Notes: generated by a model not told the origin, from the letters alone. A DNA stretch of 64,000 nt from Sphingomonas sp. SUN039 (GCF_024758725.1 NZ_CP096972.1:2896001-2960000); one strand, 5' to 3'; positions 50,211 through 59,811 are shown, counted from the stretch's first letter. Made by a program: numbers and translations.

Positions 50211-50287
50211 GCGTTAGCGAGAACGGCGGTCAGATTGTGTTGCTTCTCGCTTCGCTCGAAGGAGCACCTCGCTGGCGCTCGGCGAAG
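50211..50287. repeat. Second copy of the 35-bp palindromic element
   Basis: 50253-50287 is the exact reverse complement of 42074-42108. Its partner arm GCCGAGCGTTAGCGAG lies upstream (from 50214), so it can fold. Again between convergent genes. Confidence 0.85.
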
Positions 50288-50294
50288 AAGTTAC

Positions 50295-50975
50295 TCAGCC
50301 GACCCGTTCGCGCACCACGGCGAGGCCCAGTTCGGGATAATACGCCCGCGCGCCCTCGGGCTCCGCGTCCGCCTTCACCACCGCCAGACGTCGGTTGACC
50401 TTGCTGCGGTGATGCATCCGCGCTGTGTTTTCCTGGCCCACATAACAGCCCTTGGTGAAGCTCACGCCGTTCTGCTCGCGGGCATTCGCCTCCAGCCACA
50501 GGGTCGCATCGCTGCCGAGTTCCGCCAGCCCTTCGACGATCCCGTGCGACAGACGATGCGCGTGCCAGCCGGTCACAGGAGAGTCGGGCGGCCCGATCCA
50601 GCGGCGACCCAGGCGCGCATCGCGCGGGTCGGGGACGCCGCTTGTGCCATCCTGTGCCCAATGCACTGCGAGCGCCGGATCGATCTCTATCGTGACCGGC
50701 AGCCGTAGCCGGTACATCTTCAGCCGTCGCGCCAGTGCCTCGGCTTGCGTCGCTTCGCAATCGACCAGCACATCGTCGCCGTCGGCCCAAACGATAAAAT
50801 CGAACAGCGCCTTGCCCTGCGGTGTCAGCAATCCCGCCCAGACCGGCAATTTGCCCGACACGTCATTTGTGACGAGGCCTTGCAGGAAATCACGGACGCC
50901 CTCGCCCGACAAACGGATCAGGGCGCGGTCGGCCAAAGTCGTTGGCAAAGTCGGGGGCAGGGTGGTCGATGTCAT
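50295..50975 (-). CDS. ygfZ: Folate-binding Fe-S maintenance protein YgfZ
   Basis: A 226-aa GcvT-like protein that supports Fe-S enzymes. The YgfZ signature KGCYVGQE is present ([17 protein letters not shown]). A shorter form than E. coli's (326 aa). Start [20 protein letters not shown] at 50975. Confidence 0.9.
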   Translation of the reverse strand: MTSTTLPPTLPTTLADRALIRLSGEGVRDFLQGLVTNDVSGKLPVWAGLLTPQGKALFDFIVWADGDDVLVDCEATQAEALARRLKMYRLRLPVTIEIDPALAVHWAQDGTSGVPDPRDARLGRRWIGPPDSPVTGWHAHRLSHGIVEGLAELGSDATLWLEANAREQNGVSFTKGCYVGQENTARMHHRSKVNRRLAVVKADAEPEGARAYYPELGLAVVRERVG

Positions 50976-51023
50976 TCGGCCAAGCTAGGGACTCGCCGAC
51001 CAATACCCAAGCCGGAGTTGTCG

Positions 51024-52058
51024 TTGACCGACCGCATCACCATCCGCCGCCCCGACGACTGGCACGTCCATCTGCGCGATGGCGAGATACTGGCGTCGGT
51101 CGCGCCCTATACCGCCGCACAGTTCGCGCGCGCCATCGTCATGCCGAACCTGTCGCCGCCGGTGACGACGGTTGCCGCTGCCGAGGCGTTTCGGGCGCGG
51201 ATCATGGCGGCATTGCCGACCGACACCGATTTCGAACCGCTGATGACCTGTTACCTGACCGACAGTTCGGATGCCGGGGAGATCGTGCGCGGGTTCGAAA
51301 CCGGCGTCTTCGCGGCGTGCAAACTCTACCCCGCCCATGCGACGACCAATTCGGCGCATGGGGTTACCGATATCGCCAACATCCGGGGCGTGCTGGAAGC
51401 GATGCAGAAGGCGGGGATGCCGCTGCTGATCCACGGCGAAGTCACCGGGCACGACGTCGATGTGTTCGACCGCGAGGCGGTGTTTATCGACCGCATCTTC
51501 GCGCCGCTGCGCCGCGATTTTCCCGCACTCAAGACCGTGTTCGAGCATATCACGACAAAGGAAGCCGCCGATTTCGTGGTGGCGGGCGATTTGACGCTCT
51601 CCGCCACGATCACGCCGCAGCATCTGCACATCAACCGCAACGCGATGTTCGACGGCGGCCTCCGTCCGCACGCCTATTGCCTGCCCGTCGCCAAGCGCGA
51701 GGTTCACCGGCTGGCGCTGCGCGCGGCGGCGGTATCGGGATCGTCCAAGTTCTTCCTTGGCACGGACAGCGCGCCGCATGCGGTCGGCGTGAAGGAATCG
51801 GCCTGCGGCTGCGCGGGTATCTTCAATGCGCCCTTCGCGCTGGAGAGTTACGCGACCGTGTTCGATGAGGAAGGCGCGCTCGACCGGTTCGAGGGCTTCG
51901 CGTCGCTCCATGGTCCGGCGTTTTACGGGCTGCCGGTCAACGAGGGGACAGTGACGCTCGAACGCCGCGCCGTGACCGTCCCCGAACGGCTGCCGCTGGT
52001 CGGGACGGAAATCGTGCCGTTCCATGCGGGGCAGACGCTGGGCTGGCGTATCGTTTGA
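51024..52058 (+). CDS. pyrC: Dihydroorotase
   Basis: Third step of pyrimidine synthesis, a zinc amidohydrolase. The 344-aa class II enzyme has the zinc motif [10 protein letters not shown] and the carboxylated-lysine region [14 protein letters not shown] in EHITTKEA and HLHIN, and D in GTDSAPH. TTG start at 51024 with GGAG 7 bases before it; another TTG lies two codons earlier. Confidence 0.95.
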   Translation: MTDRITIRRPDDWHVHLRDGEILASVAPYTAAQFARAIVMPNLSPPVTTVAAAEAFRARIMAALPTDTDFEPLMTCYLTDSSDAGEIVRGFETGVFAACKLYPAHATTNSAHGVTDIANIRGVLEAMQKAGMPLLIHGEVTGHDVDVFDREAVFIDRIFAPLRRDFPALKTVFEHITTKEAADFVVAGDLTLSATITPQHLHINRNAMFDGGLRPHAYCLPVAKREVHRLALRAAAVSGSSKFFLGTDSAPHAVGVKESACGCAGIFNAPFALESYATVFDEEGALDRFEGFASLHGPAFYGLPVNEGTVTLERRAVTVPERLPLVGTEIVPFHAGQTLGWRIV

Positions 52059-52112
52059 CCGGTACGGAAACCAGCGCCGCAGGCATTGGCCGCGCTGACA
52101 AATCGGAAAAAC

Positions 52113-52172
52113 GGTTCACCCGAAGCCCCGAAGACTCCCCAAGCGCGGTGTCTTTGGGGCTTCGGGTGAACC
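52113..52172. terminator. Long hairpin terminator between pyrC and the FKBP gene
   Basis: Two 23-base arms (52113-52135 and 52150-52172) pair with only one mismatch, as GGTTCACCCGAAGCCCC... and its complement; 14-base loop. It lies between convergent genes. No clear T-run, so it may act with Rho or serve both strands. Confidence 0.7.
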
Positions 52173-52227
52173 TAATCGCTTGTCTATCGAATTGGGTTGA
52201 GGTCTGCAGCGCTGAGCCGTGCCTCGT

Positions 52228-52809
52228 TCAGCGCGGGGCGCCGACTCCGGGCAATTGTCCCTGTGCCTGCATCGCCTGCATCTGCGCCTGCAATTCGGCC
52301 TGGTTCTTGAAATCGATCATGTCGACATCGAACACCAGCAGCGAATTGGCCGGGATCGCATCGCCCTGCGCCTGTGCGCCATAGCCGAGCGTCGGCGGGA
52401 TCCAGATGCGATAGGTCGAACCGCGCGGCATCAATTTGAGCGCTTCGGAAAAACCGGCGACGACGCCGGTTACCGGGAACGGCGCGCGCTGGGCCTGGTC
52501 GAAGACCTTCCCGTCGCGCAAGCTGCCCTTGTAATTGACCAGCGCCACATCGGCGTCGGTCGGGGTCGCGCCGCCCTCACCCTTTTTGATAACCTGGTAC
52601 TGAAGGCCGCTCGCCGTCGTCACGACACCGGGGCGCCCCTTGTGCCAGGCGAGGAATTGCTCGGCGGTTCCGGCTTCGGCAACAGTCTTGGCCGTACCGG
52701 TCCACGCCAGCACGATGCCGAACAATGCCGCGACCGCGATCGCACCGACCAGCCACACCAGCCAGCTACGCTTGGTGGGCGCGATCGGGACCGCGGTCAC
52801 TTCGGACAT
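52228..52809 (-). CDS. FKBP-type peptidyl-prolyl isomerase, membrane-anchored
   Basis: A 193-aa protein with one N-terminal membrane segment (about 15-36) then an FKBP domain (about 70-168): YQVIKKGEGGATPTDADVALVNYKG, AFSEALKLMPRGSTYRIWIPPTLGYG and SLLVFDVDMIDF. A Gln-rich tail ends the protein. It probably folds periplasmic proteins. Preceded by rpsU on the same strand. Confidence 0.9.
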   Translation of the reverse strand: MSEVTAVPIAPTKRSWLVWLVGAIAVAALFGIVLAWTGTAKTVAEAGTAEQFLAWHKGRPGVVTTASGLQYQVIKKGEGGATPTDADVALVNYKGSLRDGKVFDQAQRAPFPVTGVVAGFSEALKLMPRGSTYRIWIPPTLGYGAQAQGDAIPANSLLVFDVDMIDFKNQAELQAQMQAMQAQGQLPGVGAPR

Positions 52810-53016
52810 TTATTTAACGCCGTCGCGCTCGAGGCGCTTGCGGTCCATCTTGCGGGCGCGGCGGACAGCGGCGGCACGCTCGCGCGCACGCTTTTCCGAC
52901 GGCTTTTCATAGTGCCGACGCAGCTTCATCTCGCGATAAACGCCTTCGCGCTGAAGCTTCTTTTTCAGCGCCCGAAGCGCCTGGTCGACATTGTTGTCGC
53001 GCACCATGATCTGCAT
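52810..53016 (-). CDS. rpsU: 30S ribosomal protein S21
   Basis: A 68-aa ribosomal protein with [22 protein letters not shown] and the basic C-terminus. The start MQIMVRDNN at 53016 fits sphingomonad S21; ATG three codons in is the alternative. Its stop touches the FKBP start. Confidence 0.95.
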   Translation of the reverse strand: MQIMVRDNNVDQALRALKKKLQREGVYREMKLRRHYEKPSEKRARERAAAVRRARKMDRKRLERDGVK

Positions 53017-53121
53017 AAAAAACCGACGGCTCCGTAACTGGAATAGAGAATCGCCCGCCGGTCACGGCAGGTGAAGAGCGGCGCGCGTAGCAGCGGAACG
53101 GCTGAAACTCAAGCCTAGACG

Positions 53122-53174
53122 CAAAAACGGGGCCCGGCGTTCCCGAATTGGGGGGGTGGAGAACGCCGGACCCC
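53122..53174 (-). terminator. Rho-independent terminator after the fasciclin gene
   Basis: Arms 53161-53174 and 53129-53142 (GGGGCCCGGCGTTC type) pair over 14 bp with one wobble; on the minus strand the hairpin is followed by GTTTTTG (53123-53127). It ends the fasciclin transcript. Confidence 0.85.
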
Positions 53175-53210
53175 ACCGATGCGGGCAGGAGGATTAAGCC
53201 CGCAAAGCCT

Positions 53211-53771
53211 TTACGGCAGCAGCACCGAATCGATGACGTGGATGACACCGTTCGACTGCATGACATTGCCGATGGTGACATGGCTCATGCCGCCCTTGGC
53301 ATCGGTCAGCATCAGCGTCTTGCCCATCATGCTGGCGGTCAGGGTGCCGCCGTTGACCGTGGTCAGCACGGCCTTGCCGCCGCCTGCCTTGATCGCCTTC
53401 ATGATATCCATGCCGGTCATGCGGCCCGCAACGACATGATAGGTCAGGACCGCGGTCAGCGTGCCCTTGTTCTCGGGCTTGACCAGCGCTTCGACTGTCC
53501 CGGCCGGGAGCTTGGCAAAGGCGGCATTGGTCGGCGCGAAAACGGTGAACGGGCCTGCGCTCATCAGCGTCTCGACAAGGCCCGCAGCCTTGACGGCGGC
53601 GACCAGAGTCGTGTGGTCCTTCGAATTGACGGCGTTCTCCACGATGTTTTTCGTCGGGTACATCGCGGCACCACCGACCATCGGGTTTTTCATCATCGGC
53701 TTGGCAAGCGCGGGGCCGGACAGCGTTGCGAGCGCGAGCGCGGCGACGCCAGCGCGGAACAGGGTCTTCAT
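53211..53771 (-). CDS. Secreted fasciclin-domain protein
   Basis: A 186-aa exported protein: signal peptide (MKTLFRAGVAALALATLSGPALA), then one fasciclin (FAS1) domain from about 40 (HTTLVAAVKAAGLVETL, GPFTVFAPTNAAFAKLPAG, VHVIDSVLLP-type end NGVIHVIDSVLLP). Function: surface or periplasmic adhesion-like protein. It follows an ECF sigma/anti-sigma pair on the same strand, a common arrangement suggesting it is in the regulon. Confidence 0.9.
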   Translation of the reverse strand: MKTLFRAGVAALALATLSGPALAKPMMKNPMVGGAAMYPTKNIVENAVNSKDHTTLVAAVKAAGLVETLMSAGPFTVFAPTNAAFAKLPAGTVEALVKPENKGTLTAVLTYHVVAGRMTGMDIMKAIKAGGGKAVLTTVNGGTLTASMMGKTLMLTDAKGGMSHVTIGNVMQSNGVIHVIDSVLLP

Positions 53772-53861
53772 GGGGGATACTCCTCGAAATCTAGCGGCAG
53801 CCTCTGGAGGGCTACGGGGCAGATACGAAGGAGACGCCCATCCGGACGCATCCGATGAAAA

Positions 53862-54569
53862 TCAAACGCGAATAATCTTTCCGCTGGCGACAATCGGGCC
53901 CTGCGCGCTGCCGGTGGGCGAACCGCCCTTGGCCTCTTGCGAGATCGCAAACGTCGCGCCGACGCCGACGAGAGCCGCGCTGTTGGGGCCGGGCATTATC
54001 CAAGTTGTGGCGCGGTCGGCGTCGATAACGCCCATCGAAACCGGCACGGTTGCCCCGGCGGGAATGATCCACAGCTCGGCATCCCCTTTGCCGGGATCCA
54101 GCTTAACTGGCGTGACAAGCATACGCCGTGTTCCAGACTCATAGGCAATTGTCACTGCCATGCCGCGCTCACCCGATAGACTAGCGACAATCGGCGCGGG
54201 TGGTTCCGAAACCGAAGCTGGCACGGACGCAGGCAGCGGCGCAGGTCCGGGGCGCAACGCAATCACGGCCAGCAAGGCCGCCGCGACTGCACCCATGCCG
54301 CCCGTCGCCCATTTCCACGGGCGCGCCGCATCGGGGGCATTGTCATTGACGCCCAGCCGCGTTTCGACGCCGCGCCAGACATGAACGTCGGGCTCGGCGA
54401 CGGCCTCGTCGGCAAGCGGACTGAGCTGATCGCGCCACCACGTCACGCGCAGGCTGAGCGGCGCGTCGGTCTTCATCCGCAGTTCCGCTGCCGCCGCTTC
54501 CTCCGGCGAGAGAAGCCCGAGCGCATATTCGGCGGCGAGGATATCGTCGTCCGGATTCACGCCAGACAA
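53862..54569 (-). CDS. Anti-sigma factor, RskA type
   Basis: A 235-aa membrane anti-sigma factor. The cytoplasmic N-terminus (about 1-85) includes AAEYALGLLSPEEAAAAELR and TWWRDQLSPL, the sigma-binding region; one membrane helix at about 88-108; the periplasmic C-terminal domain (AVTIAYESGTRRMLVTPVKL, DAELWIIPAG) is RskA-like. It overlaps the sigma gene by 13 bp and so is made with it. Confidence 0.87.
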   Translation of the reverse strand: MSGVNPDDDILAAEYALGLLSPEEAAAAELRMKTDAPLSLRVTWWRDQLSPLADEAVAEPDVHVWRGVETRLGVNDNAPDAARPWKWATGGMGAVAAALLAVIALRPGPAPLPASVPASVSEPPAPIVASLSGERGMAVTIAYESGTRRMLVTPVKLDPGKGDAELWIIPAGATVPVSMGVIDADRATTWIMPGPNSAALVGVGATFAISQEAKGGSPTGSAQGPIVASGKIIRV

Positions 54570-55174
54570 TCCTTCAACTTCATCAGTGCGCGGCGGATGC
54601 GGCTCTTGACAGTACCCAGCGGCATCGCGGCGCGGTCGGCGATGTCGTTATACGTGGCCCCTTCGAAAAAGGCGGTGCGGATCATGGTGGCATCCCCCGA
54701 AGCCAGTGTCTCCATACAGGTCGCGATCCGCGCGCGGTCGTCCGCCGCGATCAGGCAGGCCTCGGCATCGGGCGTGTCGTCGGCGACGTCATACGCCGCC
54801 TCGATCGGCGCAGTCAGCCGCTTGCCCGACGCGCGCAACCGGTCGATCGCGCGGTTGCGCGTCAACGTCACCAGCCAGGTGATCGGGCTGGCGCGCGCGG
54901 GATCGAAGCTCCCCGCCTTTTGCCAGACATTGACGAATGCGTCCTGCAACGCGTCCTCCGCATCGGATTTCTCGGGGAAGATACGCAGGCACACGCCAAA
55001 GAGTTTCGACGAGGTCCGGCGATAGACCTCCTGAAGCGCGGCGCGGTCGCCTTCGGCAACACGGCGCAGCGCCGCAGACAGGGCTGCACGCTCTCCGTCC
55101 CTGGTTATCGAGGCAATGTCCTTGGTCAGACCAGCTCCACGGCCATCGCGGTCGCTTCGCCGCCCCCGATGCAT
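54557..55174 (-). CDS. ECF sigma factor (SigK-like)
   Basis: A 205-aa sigma-70 family ECF factor. Sigma2 region VYRRTSSKLFGVCLRIFPEKSDAEDALQDAFVNVWQ, sigma4 region ATYNDIADRAAMPLGTVKSRIRRALMKLKDCL. The only good in-frame start, ATG 55174, overlaps the end of the thiolase gene by 49 bp. Partner anti-sigma follows. Likely responds to envelope or redox stress. Confidence 0.88.
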   Translation of the reverse strand: MHRGRRSDRDGRGAGLTKDIASITRDGERAALSAALRRVAEGDRAALQEVYRRTSSKLFGVCLRIFPEKSDAEDALQDAFVNVWQKAGSFDPARASPITWLVTLTRNRAIDRLRASGKRLTAPIEAAYDVADDTPDAEACLIAADDRARIATCMETLASGDATMIRTAFFEGATYNDIADRAAMPLGTVKSRIRRALMKLKDCLA

Positions 55175-56307
55175 AGCGAGGCGACGCCGCGCTTCAAGCC
55201 ACGATTGCGGAGTGCCCCGAGCAGGGTGGTCATGATCCGCGCACCGGAAGCACCGATGGGGTGGCCGAGCGCGGTCGCGCCGCCGTTCACATTGAGCTTG
55301 TCGTCGGGGATGCCCAGTTCCTTGGCCGCGATCATAGCGACCACGGCGAACGCCTCGTTCACTTCGAACAGATCGACATCGTCGACGCTCCAGCCTGCCT
55401 TCTCGAGTACCTTGCGGATGGCAGGCACCGGGGCAGTGGTAAATTTCGACGGCTCGTGCGCGTGGGCGGCATGGGCGACAACGCGCGCCACAATCGGCAG
55501 GCCCTTGGCCTCAGCCACGCTCTGGCGGGTCAGGACTAGTGCCGCCGCGCCGTCGCTGATCGAGCTGGAATTCGCCGCCGTGACGGTGCCGTCCTTGGCA
55601 AAGGCGGGCTTGAGCGTCGGAATCTTGTCGGGGCGCGCCTTGCCCGGTTGTTCGTCGGTATCGACCATCGTGCTGCCGCCGCGTGCCTGCACCTCGACGG
55701 CGACGATCTCGCCCGCGAACGCGCCCGATCCGATGGCGGCGTTGGCGCGGTCGAGCGAACGCAGCGCATAGCCGTCCTGCGCCTCGCGGGTGAATTGGTA
55801 ATCGCGCGCCGAATCCTCGGCGAACGCGCCCATCAGCTTGCCGGGATCATAGGCATCCTCGAGGCCGTCGAGATACATCGAGTCCTTGACCGCATCATGC
55901 CCGATCCGCGCGCCGCCGCGGTGCTTGGTCAGCAGATACGGTGCGTTCGACATCGACTCCATGCCGCCCGCGACCACCACATCCGCCGTCCCCGCCGCCA
56001 GCATGTCGTGCGCCATCATCGCGGCCTGCATGCCCGATCCGCACATCTTGTTGACGGTGGTCGCGTTGATCGACAGCGGCAGCCCGGCCCCCAGTGCCGC
56101 CTGCCGTGCCGGGGCCTGCCCCAAACCGGCGGGCAGGACGCACCCCATCACGATCTGGTCGACATCGACGCCCGCAACGCCTGCGCGCTCGATCGCGGCT
56201 CTGACCGCAGTCGCGCCGAGGCTGGTGGCGGCAACGCTGCCGAGCGCGCCCTGAAAACCGCCCATGGGGGTACGGGCGTAGCTGACGATGACGATTGGAT
56301 CGGTCAC
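55126..56307 (-). CDS. Acetyl-CoA acetyltransferase (thiolase)
   Basis: A 393-aa thiolase that condenses two acetyl-CoA, the first step of PHB synthesis, or runs in reverse. Catalytic C89 (VNKMCGSGMQA), His in GHPIGASGAR and the second Cys in LCIGGGEATA. GTG start at 56307 with GGAG 6 bases upstream. It may supply acetoacetyl-CoA for phaC. Its 3' end runs into the sigma-factor gene. Confidence 0.93.
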   Translation of the reverse strand: MTDPIVIVSYARTPMGGFQGALGSVAATSLGATAVRAAIERAGVAGVDVDQIVMGCVLPAGLGQAPARQAALGAGLPLSINATTVNKMCGSGMQAAMMAHDMLAAGTADVVVAGGMESMSNAPYLLTKHRGGARIGHDAVKDSMYLDGLEDAYDPGKLMGAFAEDSARDYQFTREAQDGYALRSLDRANAAIGSGAFAGEIVAVEVQARGGSTMVDTDEQPGKARPDKIPTLKPAFAKDGTVTAANSSSISDGAAALVLTRQSVAEAKGLPIVARVVAHAAHAHEPSKFTTAPVPAIRKVLEKAGWSVDDVDLFEVNEAFAVVAMIAAKELGIPDDKLNVNGGATALGHPIGASGARIMTTLLGALRNRGLKRGVASLCIGGGEATAMAVELV

Positions 56308-56406
56308 GATGAACTCCGGTTGCACAGGCGGATCGCTGCCCTGTGCTTGGCGTCACCGGTTAGCCGCAAGCGCGCCCCTGCGACAAGCCGCGTCCCACCG
56401 ATATCG

Positions 56407-58044
56407 CTACACCGCTTCCAGCGTCCGCCGCCCGGGGCGCACCCGCATCCGCTTCGATTCTTTGGTTCCGCGCGACAGGTCGAGGACGGTATCCATGAAC
56501 ACCCATTCATTGGTCGCGGCCTGCGGGGTCAGCGACAGGCGCATATAGCCGCGATTCGATGTATCGACCCAGCGCAGCTCCGGATTCGACGCGTTCATCA
56601 GCGCCGCCGCAACTGTTTTCGGGTCGATGCCCTTGGTCGACTGTTCGAAACCCGGAGAGGTCACGCTGTGGCCGCCGAATTCGACCCCCGCCGGTTTGCC
56701 GCCTTCGGGCAGATCATAGGCCCAGCCATTATGGCTATCCCCTGTCACCACCACGAGGTCGCGTCCGTGCCGCTGCGCCGCGCCCAATAGCCGCGACCGT
56801 GCCGCCGGATAGCCGCCCCAATTGTCGAAATTGTATGGCAGGCCGGCTTTCGCCGCCGTCACCCCGGTTTTCACATAGTCGCGGTTGCGCTGCGGCGAAT
56901 CGGGCGAAATCGTCGCCATCGCGGTCTCGGGCAGATAGTTATACCCCATGTTCGTGCCAACGCCGAGCACCGACCACAACGCCTTTTCCTGTGCAAACCG
57001 GTGGTACAGCCAGCTTTCCTGCTCGGTCCCGAGCATCGTCATTGCCGGATCGCGCCACGGCCCGTCATGGAATTCCGCAAAGGCCTTTGCCGGATCGGCC
57101 GCACGCATGAAACTGCCAGCGTCATAGGGCTTCGACCGCGCAATCATGCGCGTGTCGGTGCGGTAGTAGGTCGCCAAGTCGCCGATCTCGTATGTCTTCC
57201 ACGGCTGCTCGCCGACCGGCAGCCATTCGCGCCACACCTGCATCGCGGCAAGCTTGCGGTTGGTCCAGTCGCCCTCGTCGGCCTGGTGATTCTGCGCACC
57301 GCCTTCCCAGCTATCGTTGGCGCCTTCATGGTCGTCGGTGTTGGGGATCATCGGATAGGCGGCGTGCAGCGCCTGCAATTGCGGATCGCTGCGATAGCTG
57401 GCGTAGCGCAACCGGTAATCGGCGAGGTTCAGGATTTCGCCTGCCGGAAAAATCCGCTGCGCGAATTTGGTGCCGCTGTCATAACCACCGCGCGCATATT
57501 CGTAGAAATAATCGCCCATGTGGAGGACAAGGTCGATGTCGTCGCGCGCGGCCGCATGGCCATAAGCGTTGAATTCGCCATAGCCGAGGTTGGCGCACGA
57601 AAAGATCGCGATATCGAACTTCGCCGTCTTGCCGACCGGCAAGGTCTTTGTGCGCCCGACCGGCGAGATCGCCCCGTCGGGGCCGATGAAGCGGTACCAG
57701 TGCCATTTGCCGGGGGCGAGGCCATCGACCGTGATCTTGACCGTATGGTCGCGCCACGGCCCGGTCACCATCTGCCCGCCACCGACGACACGCGCGAAGT
57801 CGCGGCTCTCCGAAATCTCGACACGCACCTTGGCCGGGCCACCGGCTGCGGGCACGTAGCGCGTCCACAGCAGCACCGAATCGGGTCCGGGTTCGCCGCT
57901 TGCGACATTGTGGGTGAAACCGGTCAGCCCCAGCAACGCCTGCGCCATCGCCGCACCGCCGGGCAGGATAAGGCCCGCAATGCCGAAGCCGGCGGTAGCG
58001 AACAACTGGCGGCGGTCGATAAGCTGGTCGGCAATGCGGATCAT
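56407..58044 (-). CDS. phoD: Alkaline phosphatase PhoD family
   Basis: A 545-aa Tat-exported phosphatase/phosphodiesterase. The twin-arginine signal is DRRQLFATAGFGIAGL. After an N-terminal PhoD_N domain (TGFTHNVASGEPGPDSVLLWTRY) come metal motifs HMGDYFYEYARGGY, NTDDHEGANDSW and VVVTGDSHNGWAY. It probably releases phosphate in the periplasm. GGGGAG before the ATG. Confidence 0.93.
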   Translation of the reverse strand: MIRIADQLIDRRQLFATAGFGIAGLILPGGAAMAQALLGLTGFTHNVASGEPGPDSVLLWTRYVPAAGGPAKVRVEISESRDFARVVGGGQMVTGPWRDHTVKITVDGLAPGKWHWYRFIGPDGAISPVGRTKTLPVGKTAKFDIAIFSCANLGYGEFNAYGHAAARDDIDLVLHMGDYFYEYARGGYDSGTKFAQRIFPAGEILNLADYRLRYASYRSDPQLQALHAAYPMIPNTDDHEGANDSWEGGAQNHQADEGDWTNRKLAAMQVWREWLPVGEQPWKTYEIGDLATYYRTDTRMIARSKPYDAGSFMRAADPAKAFAEFHDGPWRDPAMTMLGTEQESWLYHRFAQEKALWSVLGVGTNMGYNYLPETAMATISPDSPQRNRDYVKTGVTAAKAGLPYNFDNWGGYPAARSRLLGAAQRHGRDLVVVTGDSHNGWAYDLPEGGKPAGVEFGGHSVTSPGFEQSTKGIDPKTVAAALMNASNPELRWVDTSNRGYMRLSLTPQAATNEWVFMDTVLDLSRGTKESKRMRVRPGRRTLEAV

Positions 58045-58110
58045 GGCAATCTCCCCTGCTGCGCCGCTGTGCGTCGAATGTGTCCGGCACATGACGCTAA
58101 CCCGGGAAGA

Positions 58111-58300
58111 GTTTCACGCAAAGGCGCAAAGAAGAAGGAAAAGGCGCGAAGGGATTGGACCCATCCTCGTCATTCCCGCGAAGGCGGGAACCCAACTCCT
58201 GCTGCCCGTTCAGGAGTTGGGTTCCCGCCTTCGCGGGAATGACGAGAGATATGCGCTCTACTTGGCGCCTTCCCTTCTCCTTTGCGCCTTTGCGTGAAAC
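58111..58300. repeat. Nested palindromic repeat element
   Basis: Outer arms 58111-58131 and 58280-58300 match as a 21-bp inverted repeat (starting GTTTCACGCAAAGGCGC). Inside, 58166-58201 and 58211-58246 are a 36-bp perfect inverted repeat with a 9-base loop, which itself contains TCCCGC-GAAG-GCGGGA. The element fills most of the 296 bp between rpoN and phoD. Confidence 0.9.
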
Positions 58301-58340
58301 CGGTCCGCTGCTTCACCGCGACTGCAAATTCGTAGCGCGC

Positions 58341-59807
58341 TCAAGCCGCCTTCGCGTCAATCGCCCGCGCGCGCCGCCTTTGCACCGATGACCCCAGACC
58401 GATGGCTTCGCGGTATTTCGCGACCGTCCGCCGCGCCAGGTCGAACCCCTGTTCCTTGAGCAGATCGACCAAAGTGTCGTCCGACAGGATCGCGTCGGCG
58501 GCCTCTTGCGCAATCAGCGTCTTGATAGCTGCCTTCACCGCCAATGCCGAGGCATTTTCGCCGCCGTCCGCGCTCGCAATGCCGCTGGTGAAGAAATATT
58601 TCAGCTCGAACACGCCGCGCGCGCAGCTCAGATATTTGTTGCTGGTCACGCGGCTGACGGTCGACTCGTGCAGGCCGACGGCATCGGCCACCGTCCGCAG
58701 CACCAGCGGGCGCAGATGCGCGACGCCGTGAAGGAAGAACGCTTCCTGCTGCTTCACGATTTCGGCGGTCACGCTGACGATGGTGCGCTGGCGCTGGTCG
58801 AGCGCCTTGACCAACCAGCTCGCGTTGGCGTGCATGTCGGCGACCCAGGCCTTGGAGGCCTTGTCCTTGGCGCCCGCCGCCAGCTCGGCGTGATAGCGCC
58901 GGTCGACGAGCACGCGCGGGAGCGACCCCGAATTGATCTCGACCTGCCAGCCCTTTTTGCCTTGCGAGACATAGACATCGGGTGTCACCGATTCGATGCG
59001 CGACGATCCGAAGCGGCAGCCGGGCTTCGGGTCATAGCCGCGCAGCTCGCGGATCATGTCGGCCATGTCCTCGTCGTCGACGCCGCACATGCGCTGCAAT
59101 TGCGCGATGCGGCCCGCCGCGAGCAGTTCGAGATTGTCGATGAGCACGGCCATGCACGGGTCGTAGCGGTCGGCCTCCTTTGCCTGCAGCGCGAGGCACT
59201 CGGACAAGGAGCGCGCCCCGACCCCGGTGGGGTCGCAGTTCTGTACGGCGCCCAACACCGCTTCGACCTGTGCCAGCGGCACGCCCAAACGGTCGGACAG
59301 GTCGCGGAGAGTTTCGGTGAGATAGCCCGCATCGTCGAGCGCATCGACGATGACCCGCGCAATCGCCAACGCTGCGCCATCGAGCGTCATGCCGAGCTGG
59401 GCCATCAGATGGTCCGACAGCGTTTCCTCTGCCCCTGCAAAACTGTCGAAATCCACGTCTTCGCCCGAAGCGCTGCCGCCAATGCCGCTGTCGGCGGCGC
59501 TGTCGTGGTGAAAGGTGTCGGCGGCGAAATCGGCGTCGAGCGGCGCGTCGGTGTCGCTTTTGCCCGCCAGCATCAGCTCGTCGGCTGTGGCGGGATCGGG
59601 CGCGGGTTCGTCGCCGGTTTCGCGGTCCGCGGTCACGCGCACGTCCTGCTCGCCGACTTCGAGCAGCGGGTTTTTCTCGACTTCCTCGGCAACGACGCTT
59701 TCGAGTTCGAGGTTCGACAGCGCGAGCAGACGGATTGCCTGCTGCAACTGCGGCGTCATCACCAGCGATTGGCTTTGCCGCAGTTCGAGGCGCGGACCCA
59801 TGCCCAT
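58341..59807 (-). CDS. rpoN: RNA polymerase sigma-54 factor
   Basis: A 488-aa sigma-54. The N-terminal region I is MGMGPRLELRQSQSLVMTPQLQQAIRLLALSN; the core-binding domain follows; the RpoN box is near residue 460 (ARRTVAKYRE). It starts 4 bp after lptB, so the two are cotranscribed. hpf and ptsN, which usually follow rpoN, are 50 kb away. Confidence 0.96.
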   Translation of the reverse strand: MGMGPRLELRQSQSLVMTPQLQQAIRLLALSNLELESVVAEEVEKNPLLEVGEQDVRVTADRETGDEPAPDPATADELMLAGKSDTDAPLDADFAADTFHHDSAADSGIGGSASGEDVDFDSFAGAEETLSDHLMAQLGMTLDGAALAIARVIVDALDDAGYLTETLRDLSDRLGVPLAQVEAVLGAVQNCDPTGVGARSLSECLALQAKEADRYDPCMAVLIDNLELLAAGRIAQLQRMCGVDDEDMADMIRELRGYDPKPGCRFGSSRIESVTPDVYVSQGKKGWQVEINSGSLPRVLVDRRYHAELAAGAKDKASKAWVADMHANASWLVKALDQRQRTIVSVTAEIVKQQEAFFLHGVAHLRPLVLRTVADAVGLHESTVSRVTSNKYLSCARGVFELKYFFTSGIASADGGENASALAVKAAIKTLIAQEAADAILSDDTLVDLLKEQGFDLARRTVAKYREAIGLGSSVQRRRARAIDAKAA

Positions 59808-59811
59808 GGCG

